From Basidiobolus heterosporus B8920 (lineage: Eukaryota; Basidiobolomycota; Basidiobolomycetes; Basidiobolales; Basidiobolaceae), in the NCBI GenBank assembly GCA_000697455.1, contig JNET01031681.1:1-21374 (forward strand): DNA of 21,374 bases, in the 5' to 3' direction. The position numbers and the translations under genes are program-made. This document shows, in pieces, positions 1-9,070 of the stretch. Under the pieces are notes generated by a model. That model saw only the letters and a program-made list of their open reading frames with translations. It was not told the origin of the DNA and did no database searches. Every line of letters starts with the position of its first letter. Position 1 is the first letter of the stretch.

Positions 1-102
1 AAGACAGCCAAAGTCCCTTCGAATAAATATTATTCGTGTTTTTCCTTTGTTACCTTTTTCTTCCACTTTACCCTGTAATTTTCCAAACCAAATAGAGCAC
101 AC
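1..102 (+). promoter_or_regulatory. U1-70K leader and proximal promoter (partial)
   Basis: The window starts just 102 bp before the U1-70K ATG. The stretch is pyrimidine-rich (TTTTTCCTTTGTTACCTTTTTC then CTTTACCC), as is common in fungal leaders of highly expressed genes. The rest of the promoter lies outside the window. Confidence 0.45.
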
Positions 103-1474
103 ATGACTGACAAACTTCCGCCAAATCTTCTCAAACTATTTGCTCCAAGACCGCCACTTCAATACTTCGCACCATTGGATCGCGAACCATCTCTAAAACA
201 AGGTCCCACCATCTCGGGTATTGGTGCTTTTGTTTCATTCCTAAGTGATCATGATCCCAATTATGTACCGACTGAAACAGTAGAAGAGAGAAGAAAGAGA
301 AAGGTTAATTTCTCAAAGCATCGTGTATAAACCTCCGCTATTCCAAAAAAACCAACATTTTTATTAATTATTAGGCAGAGGAGCGTAAGAAAAAAGCAGA
401 AGATGCTATTCGCGAAGGCCTAGCAAAATGTAATCAAATATCCGGCTTGCTTTGTTAGATACAAGACTAATCATGAACTTTGATTCAGGGAATCCTGCTG
501 AAGATCCCCAGATAGAGAGCGATCCATTCCGAACACTATTTATTGGTAGATTGGTAAATGTCAACCTTTTAAAATGTCTACTAGAACTTTGAAATGACCA
601 TTTGTTTGACTTCTAAGGTTGTGTTTGGATCGAAGCTAACTTTTTTACTTTATAGAACTATAATACTACTGAGAAAGATTTACGTGATGAAATGGAAATC
701 TACGGCCCAATTACCAAGGTCGTCATACCCCACGATAAACTCACTGGTAAACCACGTGGTTACGCATTCTTGGAATTTGAACGAGAAAAAGACATGAAGA
801 GTGAGTATTGTGATTGTTTATATCTTAATTCTGTGGCTAGGCTTTTACTCTCTTCATGTAATTCATTTTTCTTGAACCAACGCTTACATTTTCTTGATAG
901 GTGCTTATAAGTATGCAGACGGCATCAAAATCATGGGTCGCAGAGTCGTAGTTGACGTGGAAAGAGGTAGAAGTGTTAAGGGCTGGAAACCACGTCGCTT
1001 AGGTAAAGCATCAAATTTCAGTCTTTTGTTCAATCTCACAACAACAATGCAGTCTCCTGTTGGTTGATGAGTCTGTTTTGCACGAATGGATATCTAACTT
1101 TGACCTTGGATTAATCAGGTGGAGGATTGGGTGGTACTCGTATTGGCGGTCCACACCAGAACCAGCGTAGTTCTGGTCGTGAGGGATCCGTTGATAAAGA
1201 TCGTGAACGTGAGCGTGATCGTGATGGACCTGGGTATGGAAGCCGTGGTTACGACCGTGGTCCACGTGAGTATGGCGGTAGAGATGGCCGCGATCGACCA
1301 AGAAATGATTACAGCCGAGATTATGACAGAAGACGTCGGAGAAGTAGATCGAGATCACCACGCGGCTACAGAGATAGGGAAAGAGGCGGTAGAGATCGTG
1401 GTGGTAGAGATAGAGATCGTTATCGGGATCGCGATGGGGGAAGGGATAGATCCAGAGACCGCTACAGACGCTGA
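103..1474 (+). CDS. SNRNP70: U1 small nuclear ribonucleoprotein 70 kDa (U1-70K)
   Basis: This is the core protein of the U1 snRNP, which binds stem-loop I of U1 snRNA and helps recognise 5' splice sites in the nucleus. Six exons: 103-303, 375-429, 489-553, 656-800, 901-1002 and 1119-1474, giving 307 aa with all introns GT-AG. The N-terminus ([18 protein letters not shown]) is the U1snRNP70_N segment. An RRM follows, with RNP2 LFIGRL at residues 102-107 and RNP1 RGYAFLEF at 141-148, then the family hallmark [20 protein letters not shown] spanning the last splice. The C-terminus (about residue 195 onward) is a low-complexity Gly/Arg/Asp/Ser tail of the RD/RS type. The protein is shorter than human U1-70K (437 aa), mostly in that tail. 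The start at 103 is the first ATG and matches the family N-terminus. The family assignment is secure; exact exon ends are inferred. Confidence 0.95.
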
Positions 1475-1725
1475 ATAATGCATGAAACTTTTTTAACGCA
1501 ACTTCACCTTCCTATTCTCTTCGTTTCTACTCTATTTCATTTGTCCCATTTACGGTGAATATATTTCTGAACCAATTCAATGCGCTAGTTGTCAAATATA
1601 CAAATACTATTAAACGATCAATTCTTAAATGATAAAAATCATCCGATTTCCCTAGACTAATTCTTTTTTAATTTCACTTGATTTCTTCCATTCCCCCTAT
1701 CAGGTTGTGCTGTGTTGTGTCATAC
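1475..1725 (+). other. Short intergenic region between U1-70K and SAP30BP
   Basis: These 251 bp hold the U1-70K 3' end and the SAP30BP promoter and leader. They are AT-rich with T-rich tracts; ATTAAA near 1609 is a possible variant polyadenylation signal. No other gene is visible. Confidence 0.5.
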
Positions 1726-3000
1726 ATGAGCAGTTTACTAGGCTTAATAAACTACAGTGACGAGGAAAACAGCCATAGTTCCTCGGAAGAAGAGGAAGAG
1801 AAACCAAGTAATACAAGCGTGTATAGAGCGCTCCTTTTTCTATCTTTTCTAACCACATTCTCTTAGATGGTCTTGGATTGGTACAATATGGAGTAGGGGA
1901 AGACGAGGAAGAGGAGGATAATGTAGAGGAATCTTCAAGTAAAAAAGTGAGGTTTATTTACAACTTTCCAAAAGTTTAGTATACCTACGTTTTCTAACGT
2001 AACTTGACAGATCATCGATCATAGCAATGTTATAATTCACAGACCTTTGGGTAAATCCAACAGAAACCGTTTCTGCTTTGCGTTTGATTCTCACCCAGAC
2101 CTCTTTTCATAGAGAAAAAAACGTCGCCTACTTCTGAAAACAAGTCCTCTTTATCGTTTCACGGTTTGGTTAGGACGCGAACCGAGTCACCTCAACCTAG
2201 AAGCGAACACAATAATCCCGAAGTGTCGGAGGAGTCTAATCCCCAAGACACACAGAGGGCTCCTATACAACGTGAACCTGAATATAAGTCGGTTGAGGAT
2301 CCAGAGTATGAAGAATATCTGCAGTTCCGTGAATTGTTGATACCAAAGCCAATTGCTGGACTAGAAAACTATGGCATCCCAGAGGAGCCATGTGGGGAAT
2401 GCGATCCGGATCTACAGGTACACAGACATTGCTTTAGCCTACCATAGTTGCCAAACTAACACTCATACAATGACAGGCGAAGATTGCCAAGTGGACAGAG
2501 TTAAAACACCAGGGGATTAGCTTCAACGACAGATTATCCAAAAACAAAGCATTTCGTAATCCCAACATTTACGACAAGTTCGTACAGTTTATCGAGTTAG
2601 ACGAAACAGGAACGAACTTTCCACCCGAAATATACGACCCGAAAGGATTCCCACCGGAGGCGTACTCTAGTGAAATAGGTAAGACTCCGTGTCTTTTGAG
2701 ATTTGATTCAATGCTCATGATACCATAGAAAAATTACAAAAGCTACGTGCTGAGGAGCGCAATCGAAGACAACAGCAACGTGCAGAGATCGAGTTTGTCA
2801 ACCCAAGCACACGCGCTAGTTCGCAATCCAGTACGCAGCCTAGTACTCAATCGTCGTATCGACCCAGTGACAATAGATCTGGTAACTAAGCGCATCTTAC
2901 GTGAGTTGTTGTGTGAGTTGTGTTCTGATTGCTTTCATATACAGGAGGCCGAAAGAGGAAGTCAAAATGGGATGTTCCGTCATACGAAACTAGGCGCTAG
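1726..3000 (+). CDS. SAP30BP: SAP30BP/HCNGP-family protein (splicing-associated transcriptional regulator)
   Basis: Seven exons are inferred: 1726-1807, 1867-1946, 2011-2050, 2113-2417, 2477-2678, 2729-2881 and 2945-3000, giving 305 aa. The N-terminus (MSSLLGLINYSDEENSHSSS) matches the family's opening 'LSSLA.Y..DSE' pattern and is followed by acidic runs and a Pro/Glu-rich stretch. The conserved core lies in exons 4-5: LIPKPIAGLENYGIPEEPCG, then NKAFRNPNIYDKFVQFIELD and TGTNFPPEIYDPKGFPPEAY. The last exon carries the diagnostic RKRKSKWD box just before the stop. The human protein binds SAP30 and, with RBM17/SPF45, promotes splicing of short introns; a similar role here is inferred from family. 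It lies head-to-tail about 250 bp after U1-70K. The upstream in-frame codons before 1726 are not family-like, so I start at 1726. An AATAAA at 3103 probably ends the transcript. Confidence 0.92.
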
Positions 3001-3102
3001 GCCCTACAGCAAACATTTCAAATCCTTGTTCCCAGATCCACCTCCAGATCCGCCACCAGATCATACACAACTAGACAGTAGCCAGTAGATAACTTCGTTT
3101 TT

Positions 3103-3108
3103 AATAAA
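3103..3108 (+). terminator. AATAAA polyadenylation signal after SAP30BP
   Basis: AATAAA lies about 100 nt after the SAP30BP stop, in a T-rich context (CGTTTTTAATAAAG). The position and exact hexamer fit a 3'-end processing signal for that gene; no transcript evidence is available. Confidence 0.5.
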
Positions 3109-3330
3109 GTGGTCACCAAAGAGTATGTGTTGTGTCAAACAGGCTTTGAGTTAGGGCTCGCGTGACTTGACATCATGTGATGAGTGAGGCTATTATTATT
3201 TGTCATGCGTGTAAATGAAAATTTCAAGTTTTAAACCGGCAGTTTAAGGGGAGAGGGTACTTAAGGAGAGAGTTCAACTTTTTGAATCCAATCTACATTC
3301 ACCTCTTGAAAGTAGGGGAGCATAGGAGAT

Positions 3331-3352
3331 TTAGGGTTAGGGTTAGGGTTAG
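3331..3352 (+). repeat. Interstitial telomere-type repeat (TTAGGG)3.7
   Basis: Three perfect TTAGGG units and a partial fourth (TTAG) run from 3331 to 3352. This is the telomere repeat of most filamentous fungi and of animals. Internally placed short arrays can be scars of break repair or binding sites for TRF/Tbf1/Teb1-type Myb factors. Which applies here cannot be decided from sequence. Confidence 0.85.
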
Positions 3353-3620
3353 TAGTAAGTATCTTGGCTAAATATACCAAAGAGAAATAAGGGTTATGAA
3401 AATGACGATATGACTGCTTTTCATGTCTTTCCTTCTCTAGAGGACGCCGAGGGTCTAGCGAGTTAGCAGTCCATTGTTGGCCCAAAGGCAACCCTGTTGC
3501 TGCATTAGCTTTCCTAGTTCACTTGAACCTCGAGATCACCCTTTTGTAAAAAAAGGTTACACCAATTTGTATGTATAAGTGTAGATGTGTGGATGTGAAA
3601 TGATTTGTTAATCCACCCAA

Positions 3621-3650
3621 TCACATCCAATCACACTCAGTCACACTCAA
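3621..3650 (+). repeat. 10-bp tandem repeat, TCACAYYCAR x3
   Basis: Three adjacent 10-mers (TCACATCCAA, TCACACTCAG, TCACACTCAA) follow a GTGTGGATGTGA block. GGATGTGA at 3591-3598 is the exact reverse complement of TCACATCC at 3621-3628, so an 8-bp stem with a 22-nt loop is possible. CCAAT occurs inside the array. Function unknown; it may be a promoter element upstream of the makorin gene. Confidence 0.6.
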
Positions 3651-3716
3651 TTTCTTTGTCAATGCAGAGATTATTGCTTTACCGTTACCCCTAGATGGCT
3701 GTTACCAATGAGTGAG

Positions 3717-4109
3717 GTATGTTCCATTTAAAGTGATAATACTATAGTCCTGAATAATTCGCCACAATGATTGGTTAACCCTTGAATTACTGATGGTGCT
3801 TTGTATTCAGTAGCTACTAGGCCAGTTGTGACTGATATTGGTAGCCTCTAAATTGTGGATTCATGATACTTTAAACTCCTGTCAGTTTGGCGTTTATCGT
3901 TCCTGCTTATTCCTCTTTTAAGTCCCCGTCTTTTTGTCCAACCCACCTGTCTCTTCTTTTCCATTGTGTTGTTACCGTAGTTGTAAACCATTTCTTGTTT
4001 GTTGTGGAAGAGGCTATTCTCCTACTTTTCAATAGTTAGTTTTACGAACTTTTACGTTTGACTTTGGGTTACTATCAAAGCCTAACTTAGTTGCGATTTT
4101 TTTATAGCA
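3717..4109 (+). other. Candidate 5'-leader intron of the makorin gene
   Basis: A strong donor (G|GTATGT at 3717) pairs with a strong acceptor (CTAAC branch motif at 4082-4086, then TTTTTTTATAG ending at 4109), giving a 393-nt intron that ends 27 nt before the makorin ATG. The putative upstream leader exon has a tiny ATG frame (3694, six codons) that could act as an upstream ORF. This is inferred from splice signals only. Confidence 0.35.
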
Positions 4110-4136
4110 TAACAAATACCTCAAGGGTCCGACGCA

Positions 4137-6621
4137 ATGATTAGTGATCCAGCGCGGTCTCCGCGACCTTCAACTTCCTGGGGGAACAATTCTCCTTCTC
4201 CCAATAGTAATAGAAGAGGGAAACCTACCCAAACCTTACAACAAAGCAGTTCTTCTGACTCCCCCAAGTCGCCCTCAACACCAAAAGGTAACTCAATTCC
4301 TGGTTCTGCTTTGTCATACCAAAAGCATCAACACAATATACTGTATCTTTAGCTGGAGCTTTATTGCACGTACCTTGCAAGTTTTTCAAAAACGGCGCTT
4401 GTAACGCAGGAAAGAATTGTATCTTCTCACATAATATGGACCTTAATCCCGAAAACGCCATCTGCAAGTACTATCTAAAGGGTAATTGCAAGTTTGGAAA
4501 TAAGTGTGCTCTATTACATTCCAAAGGCTTAAATGGTCTGAGTAATTCTCTAAGGCCGAATGGGGTAAACGTAAAAGTAGGTGGAAGGGGAATGCAGCGT
4601 GAGGATTTCCCAATATTATCACCAGAAAGACCCCAATACCATCAGGAATCTCCACCGCATGCTCTATTCCCTCGAGCAGCAATCTCACGTACAATACAGG
4701 AGAATCCACCTCCACATTATGTCGGTTTACCTATGTCACCTTTCGACAGCAATTATGGCTATGGATCAGAAAGTCCTTTTCTATCTCCAGAAGACTCATT
4801 GTTTGGACAGCAAGCTAGTTCTAGGCAGCCAATGTCGATTTCTCTGCCTAGCCACGACCCAACCTTTTTCGACATGCTGGGCTTATCTCCTGGTTCAGAG
4901 CGTATGGAAAGTCTATATTCAGGTAGAAATCATGGCTCACCATTTATGCCGTTGTCAGCAGGGGGTCTCTCTCATTTGGAATCCCCACGAAGGTCACTTG
5001 ATCCTATTTCAGAAGCGGAGCTCAAGTTAGATGCCCTAAAGAATCTACACATCGATGACACTTTTAACTATAGCCAAGGGATACTTCCTTCATCACTTGA
5101 CGAACTCTTAACACCGGTTGAGATTGAAACCCGTCGTAGCAGCTTTCTGAGTAGTCCAGCAGGCACCAGTAAACCACCTAGCTTCGGTAGATTTGGTCGT
5201 TCTCATAATGAAGATAACTACTTTGGGAATCTAGGAGGCTCTTACACACCAGGTATAGGTATCACTCCTCCAGTGTCACGCCGCTCACAGTCCAACTCCA
5301 ATTTGGAGTTTGTCTCCAGTCTGTGGAAGAATGAAGCAGAAAGCGAATATTCAAATGGTGTGCACCCCTTTGAGGATGATATGGTGAGTAACTTTCGTAC
5401 CCGAGTCTCTCCGTTGAGTATTCCCAAGACGAACTCGACACAATCGTTCGAGGCTTCGACATCAAAGTCAAACGGCGTTCCTTCTGTTTCTCTTGACGAG
5501 GAGATTCAATTTTATATGGAAGAAGAGGGCGATCACTTTGTCCCGCAAAAAAGAGGTACGTACGCGACAAACTGTACGGATCGTTGAATAAGATTCTTAT
5601 CGTTCGTGTTAGATCAATTGAAAGATTCCCCTCAAAATCAGCCAGTAAGTAGCAGCCACGCATAAACTAACTAATGAAGGATATTAAGTTTCTAACACTC
5701 GCAAAGCTCTGTCCGTTTAGTGAAAATGGTAACTGCCATTTCAGAGCAACATGCCAGTACATACATGGTTTGCCTTGCCCGTCTTGTTTTAAATTTGTTC
5801 TTCATCCATATCACAATCCGCAGCAACATCAAGGTACGGCTTCAAAGGCTATTTTGTATGTCAGACTTCTTCATCTAAACGGAAATGCTTAGCTCACATC
5901 ACCGAGTGCCTTACCAAACACATTCAAACCAATGAACAAAGCCTACTGCCCAGCGACCCCTATGAGATACAATGTGAGCTATGCCACCAAAAGGTTCTTT
6001 CGACAACTGAAAGTCGCTTTGGAATATTGAGTAGGTACCACCTTGACCTGCGGATAGCCTTCAGCTTTAACAAGCATTGCATTGCTAGATTGTGAACATC
6101 CATTTTGTCTTGATTGCATTCGTGAGTGGCGAGCAAATCAGTCCCAGGAAAGTGAGATGATCAAGTTGTGCCCAATCTGGTAATGAGGCATTTTATGGAT
6201 TTCAGGCTAAAATTGCGGGCTAAAATTTCTTATCCTGACCGTTCGATACTTAGCCACAAAACATCACATTTCATCATCCCCAGTCAAACCTGGATAACCG
6301 ACCGTACAGAGAAGCAGCAGCTCTTTCACGAGTACAAAGCCAAGCTCAGGTAAGAACTTTCAACAATGTGTTCGTTAGAAGGCTCACTCATCTCAAACCG
6401 CCCTCTGCTTCAACAGTAACATTCCGTGTAAATACTTCAACTCTGTTGAAAAACGGTGTCCGTTTGGCAGCTCTTGTTTCTATGCTCACGAATCTCGCCA
6501 TTCCAAAGACGACCACCACGATGGAACTCGCAAAATCCAGACTGCTGAGGAGGAGGTGCGAGTGCTTGGTTCACTCACACTCTCCGACTTTATAGGGAAT
6601 TGTGATATGCCCAGAAGTTAA
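4137..6621 (+). CDS. MKRN: Makorin-type E3 ubiquitin ligase (CCCH/RING) with a long disordered linker
   Basis: Eight exons are inferred: 4137-4287, 4353-5555, 5613-5644, 5707-5833, 5893-6030, 6089-6179, 6254-6349 and 6417-6621, giving 680 aa. The domain order is makorin's. Two CCCH fingers sit at about 59-77 and 88-106 (C-x7-C-x5-C-x3-H). A third follows at 464-482, then the makorin Cys/His motif with CPSC and VLHP. The C3HC4 RING spans 532-581 (CELC, CEHPFCLDC, CPIC), followed by TSHFIIPSQTW and a final CCCH finger at 617-637. Between fingers 2 and 3 lies an atypical Ser/Pro-rich, apparently disordered segment of about 355 residues with many SP sites; animal makorins have a much shorter spacer. 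The RING transfers ubiquitin; the fingers suggest RNA binding, as known for MKRN1. It converges on RLI1 downstream. Intron 3 has three in-phase acceptors (see findings). Confidence 0.9.
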
Positions 6622-7202
6622 TTTCCAGTGATTGGCCAAAAAATACGTAGTGCATATATAATCAGTCAAGCTCTAAAATCACGTTGATAATCACGTCAAA
6701 ATGGAAGAATATACATATAATATATATATGATACAAATGTAATATCGTCTGAGCCTTGAATTTCCAAACCAAAATCATGTGTAAGTGTAGTGTGGGTGTG
6801 TCTGTGTCTGTGCCTGTGCCTATGTCTGTGTTGTTTCCCTTCGATCATCTTTCTTTTTGGATGTTAACTATCATCTATGCTTCTTTAATTTCCCCTTTTC
6901 TCTTCCAGTTTGTCTTCGATTTCCCTTAATTATGGTGTAATACAACATATAAAATCCCCAATGAAAAGTGATTTTCGGGTTCAAGCAAACACAATACGAT
7001 ATCGCTCCGAGAAAAGATAGAGTACTTTGCTTTTAATTATAGTCTTCATATTAGTTCTCAAAAAGGTCACTTTGCATAAGATGAATAGATCGAATCTCGT
7101 CTAACTATTTTAATAATAAAGAACATCGAATAAAATGAGGAAAGGAAGAGGTTGGAGTATGAACAAAAGTAAAGAGATATGGAAGATAGGGATGAATGGT
7201 AC
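6622..7202. other. Convergent intergenic region between makorin and RLI1
   Basis: This is shared 3'-flanking DNA of two genes pointing toward each other. It is AT-rich, with an alternating AT/TA run near 6709-6730, a repeated AATCACGT (6677-6684 and 6689-6696) and the TGTGYC minisatellite at 6797-6832. I see no ORF or RNA gene. Confidence 0.6.
6797..6832 (+). repeat. Hexamer minisatellite TGTGYC x6
   Basis: Six consecutive hexamers occur: TGTGTC, TGTGTC, TGTGCC, TGTGCC, TATGTC, TGTGTT. They are preceded by GTGTAAGTGTAGTGTGGG, making about 55 bp of G/T-rich sequence on this strand. Such a track is likely length-variable between strains. Confidence 0.75.
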
Positions 7203-9070
7203 TTAGTCTTCCAAGAAGAAGTAGTTACCAGACAATTTCTGCTCCTTGTCCTTCATAGAATCGGCCTTGTTGATACGAGGACGGAAATTGGTAGGATCAC
7301 GACGGAAGGTGATCTCCAATGAGGAAAGGAACTTGTTCATACCGGTGACAAGGGCCTGAGGTGAAGAAGCGGTTGCTTCAACCGAAGGAGTACCGCTGTA
7401 TACAACGACACGATCAGCCAAGTAAGTGGCCATAATGAAATCGTGCTCAACGATGAAGGCAGTCTTCTTGGAGTGAAGAATAAATCTCTTGATGACCTTG
7501 GCAGCGATAATTCTCTGTTCGGAATCGAGGTAAGCAGAGGGCTCATCGATAAGGTAGATATCAGCAGGTTGACCCAAAGCGAGGATAATAGCAACACGTT
7601 GAAGTTCACCACCGGAGAGATTTTGAACTTGTTGATCCAAGATGTGCTCAACGCTCAAAGGCTTGACGACGTCGGTTTGGAATTGAGGATGCATGAAAGC
7701 TCCCTTGATCTTCTTGAGGAACAACATTCTAACGGTACCTGGGAACTTAGGACTGATCTTTTGGGGCTTGTATGAAATGTTCAATTCAGGAACCTTTTGG
7801 TCGTTGTCGGCCTTTAAGAGACCAGCCAAGAGTCTGATGAAGGTAGTCTTACCAGTACCGTTTTGACCCAACATAACAATGATCTCAGAGTCAGTAAACT
7901 GACCAGCATCAACATTCAACTTGAAGTCACCGAGAGTCTTGGTCATCTTGGGATACTTGTATCTTCTATTCTTCTCTAAATCATCAAATTGATCACCAGT
8001 TTCGGAGAGTCTGAAAGTCAAGGACTCGGTACGGAAACGAAGGTTTTCGGTAGGGATCATACCATCAAGGAAGATATTGATACCTTCACGAACAGAGAAA
8101 GGCAAGGTAACAACACCGTAAGCACTGGGCATACCGTAAAGAACGCATACGAAATCCGAAAGATAATCCAAAACGGACAAATCGTGCTCTACTACAATAA
8201 CGTAACACAATGGATGGAGAAGGGAACGAATAGTTCTAGCAGCGTTGAGACGCTGTTTGACATCCAAATAACTGGATGGCTCATCAAACATGTAGATATC
8301 GGCATTTTGAACACAAACAACGGCAATTGCGAAACGCTGAAGTTCACCACCAGACAGTTGCTCAACTTGACGGTTGAGAACCTCATGTAAGTCAAGAGCA
8401 TCGAGCATATCGTTCTTATTGTTTCTCTCTAACTTGGCATCCAACAAATCTGTGACAGAACCACGAACAGCCTTGGGAATATGATCGACGTACTGAGGCT
8501 TGATGATGGCCTTCAAGTTATCTTCCAAGATCTTAGTGAAGTAGTTTTGGAGCTCAGAACCACGGAAATGCTTAAGAATATCTTGCCAGTCCGGTGGGTC
8601 ATCAAATCTTCCAAGATTTGGCTTAAGCTTACCGGCAAGAATTTTCAAGGCTGTAGATTTACCGATACCGTTGGTACCTACCAAACCCAAAACTTGGCCA
8701 GGTCTAGGGACGGGAAGACGATGAAGCTTGAAGGAGTTAGCACTGTAACGATGAGTGGTGTCCTTCTCAAGATTGGTTGGCAAGTTAATAATGGTAATGG
8801 CCTCAAATGGGCACTTCTTGGCACAAATACCACAACCGATGCAAAGTTCTTCAGAAATGAAGGCGATTTTCGAAGCAGAGGTAACTTCGATGCAAAGTTT
8901 ACCTAAAGAATTGCGAATTGAGCATCGATTGAACTAAGGAAGATTAGAAAAGAAGCGAAACACTTACCCATACGGTTCACAGGACAACCCTTCTTACATT
9001 CTTGACGACATTTCTTGGGTTTACACTTGTCGGTACTGACAATAGCAATACGTGTAAGTTTGTCAGACAT
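7203..9070 (-). CDS. RLI1: ABC-type ribosome-recycling ATPase ABCE1/Rli1
   Basis: Two exons on the minus strand, 9070-8968 and 8902-7203, are joined across a 65-nt intron (GTAAGT...TTTAG), giving 600 aa, the normal family length. The N-terminus is the paired Fe-S domain: [17 protein letters not shown], then a cysteine at 38 and [12 protein letters not shown]. Two nucleotide-binding domains follow. NBD1 has Walker [10 protein letters not shown] at residues 110-118 (its lysine at 116 agrees with human ABCE1 numbering), signature [12 protein letters not shown] and [12 protein letters not shown]2 has [21 protein letters not shown] and IDEPSAYLD. The protein splits post-termination ribosomes with eRF1/Pelota and acts in initiation. 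The start at 9070 fits the family N-terminus [16 protein letters not shown]. It is divergent from uL13m and convergent with makorin. Nothing is missing. Confidence 0.98.

Larger units (their letters stand above)
3001..4136 (+). other. Gene-poor intergenic region with repeats and probable makorin leader
   Basis: I find no protein gene in these 1.1 kb; the open frames are short and without family motifs. The stretch holds the SAP30BP 3' end, a TTAGGG array (3331-3352), a G/T-rich then C/A-rich block with a 10-bp tandem repeat (3621-3650), CCAAT or ATTGG motifs near 3626 and 3769, and pyrimidine-rich sequence at about 3895-3965. The last 400 bp resemble a 5'-leader intron ending in CTAAC and TTTTTTTATAG just before the makorin ATG. 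Confidence 0.6.

Noticed and set aside
1011-1361. 116-residue minus-strand open frame, His/Asp-rich, opposite the U1-70K tail
   Set aside because: It is the mirror of the repetitive Arg/Asp/Gly codons of the real U1-70K exon, has no family motif and crosses an intron of the sense gene.
3261-3491. Minus-strand 76-residue frame with NPNPNP run
   Set aside because: The NP run is only the translation of the TTAGGG array; nothing else in it is protein-like.
3421-3545. Possible tRNA or structured RNA in the gap after the telomere-type repeat
   Set aside because: There is no B-box GGTTCGANNCC at the right place and no cloverleaf fold can be drawn by eye.
7443-8906. Several plus-strand open frames of 110-141 residues within the RLI1 region
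   Set aside because: They are antisense shadows of the highly conserved RLI1 exon and show no independent motif.
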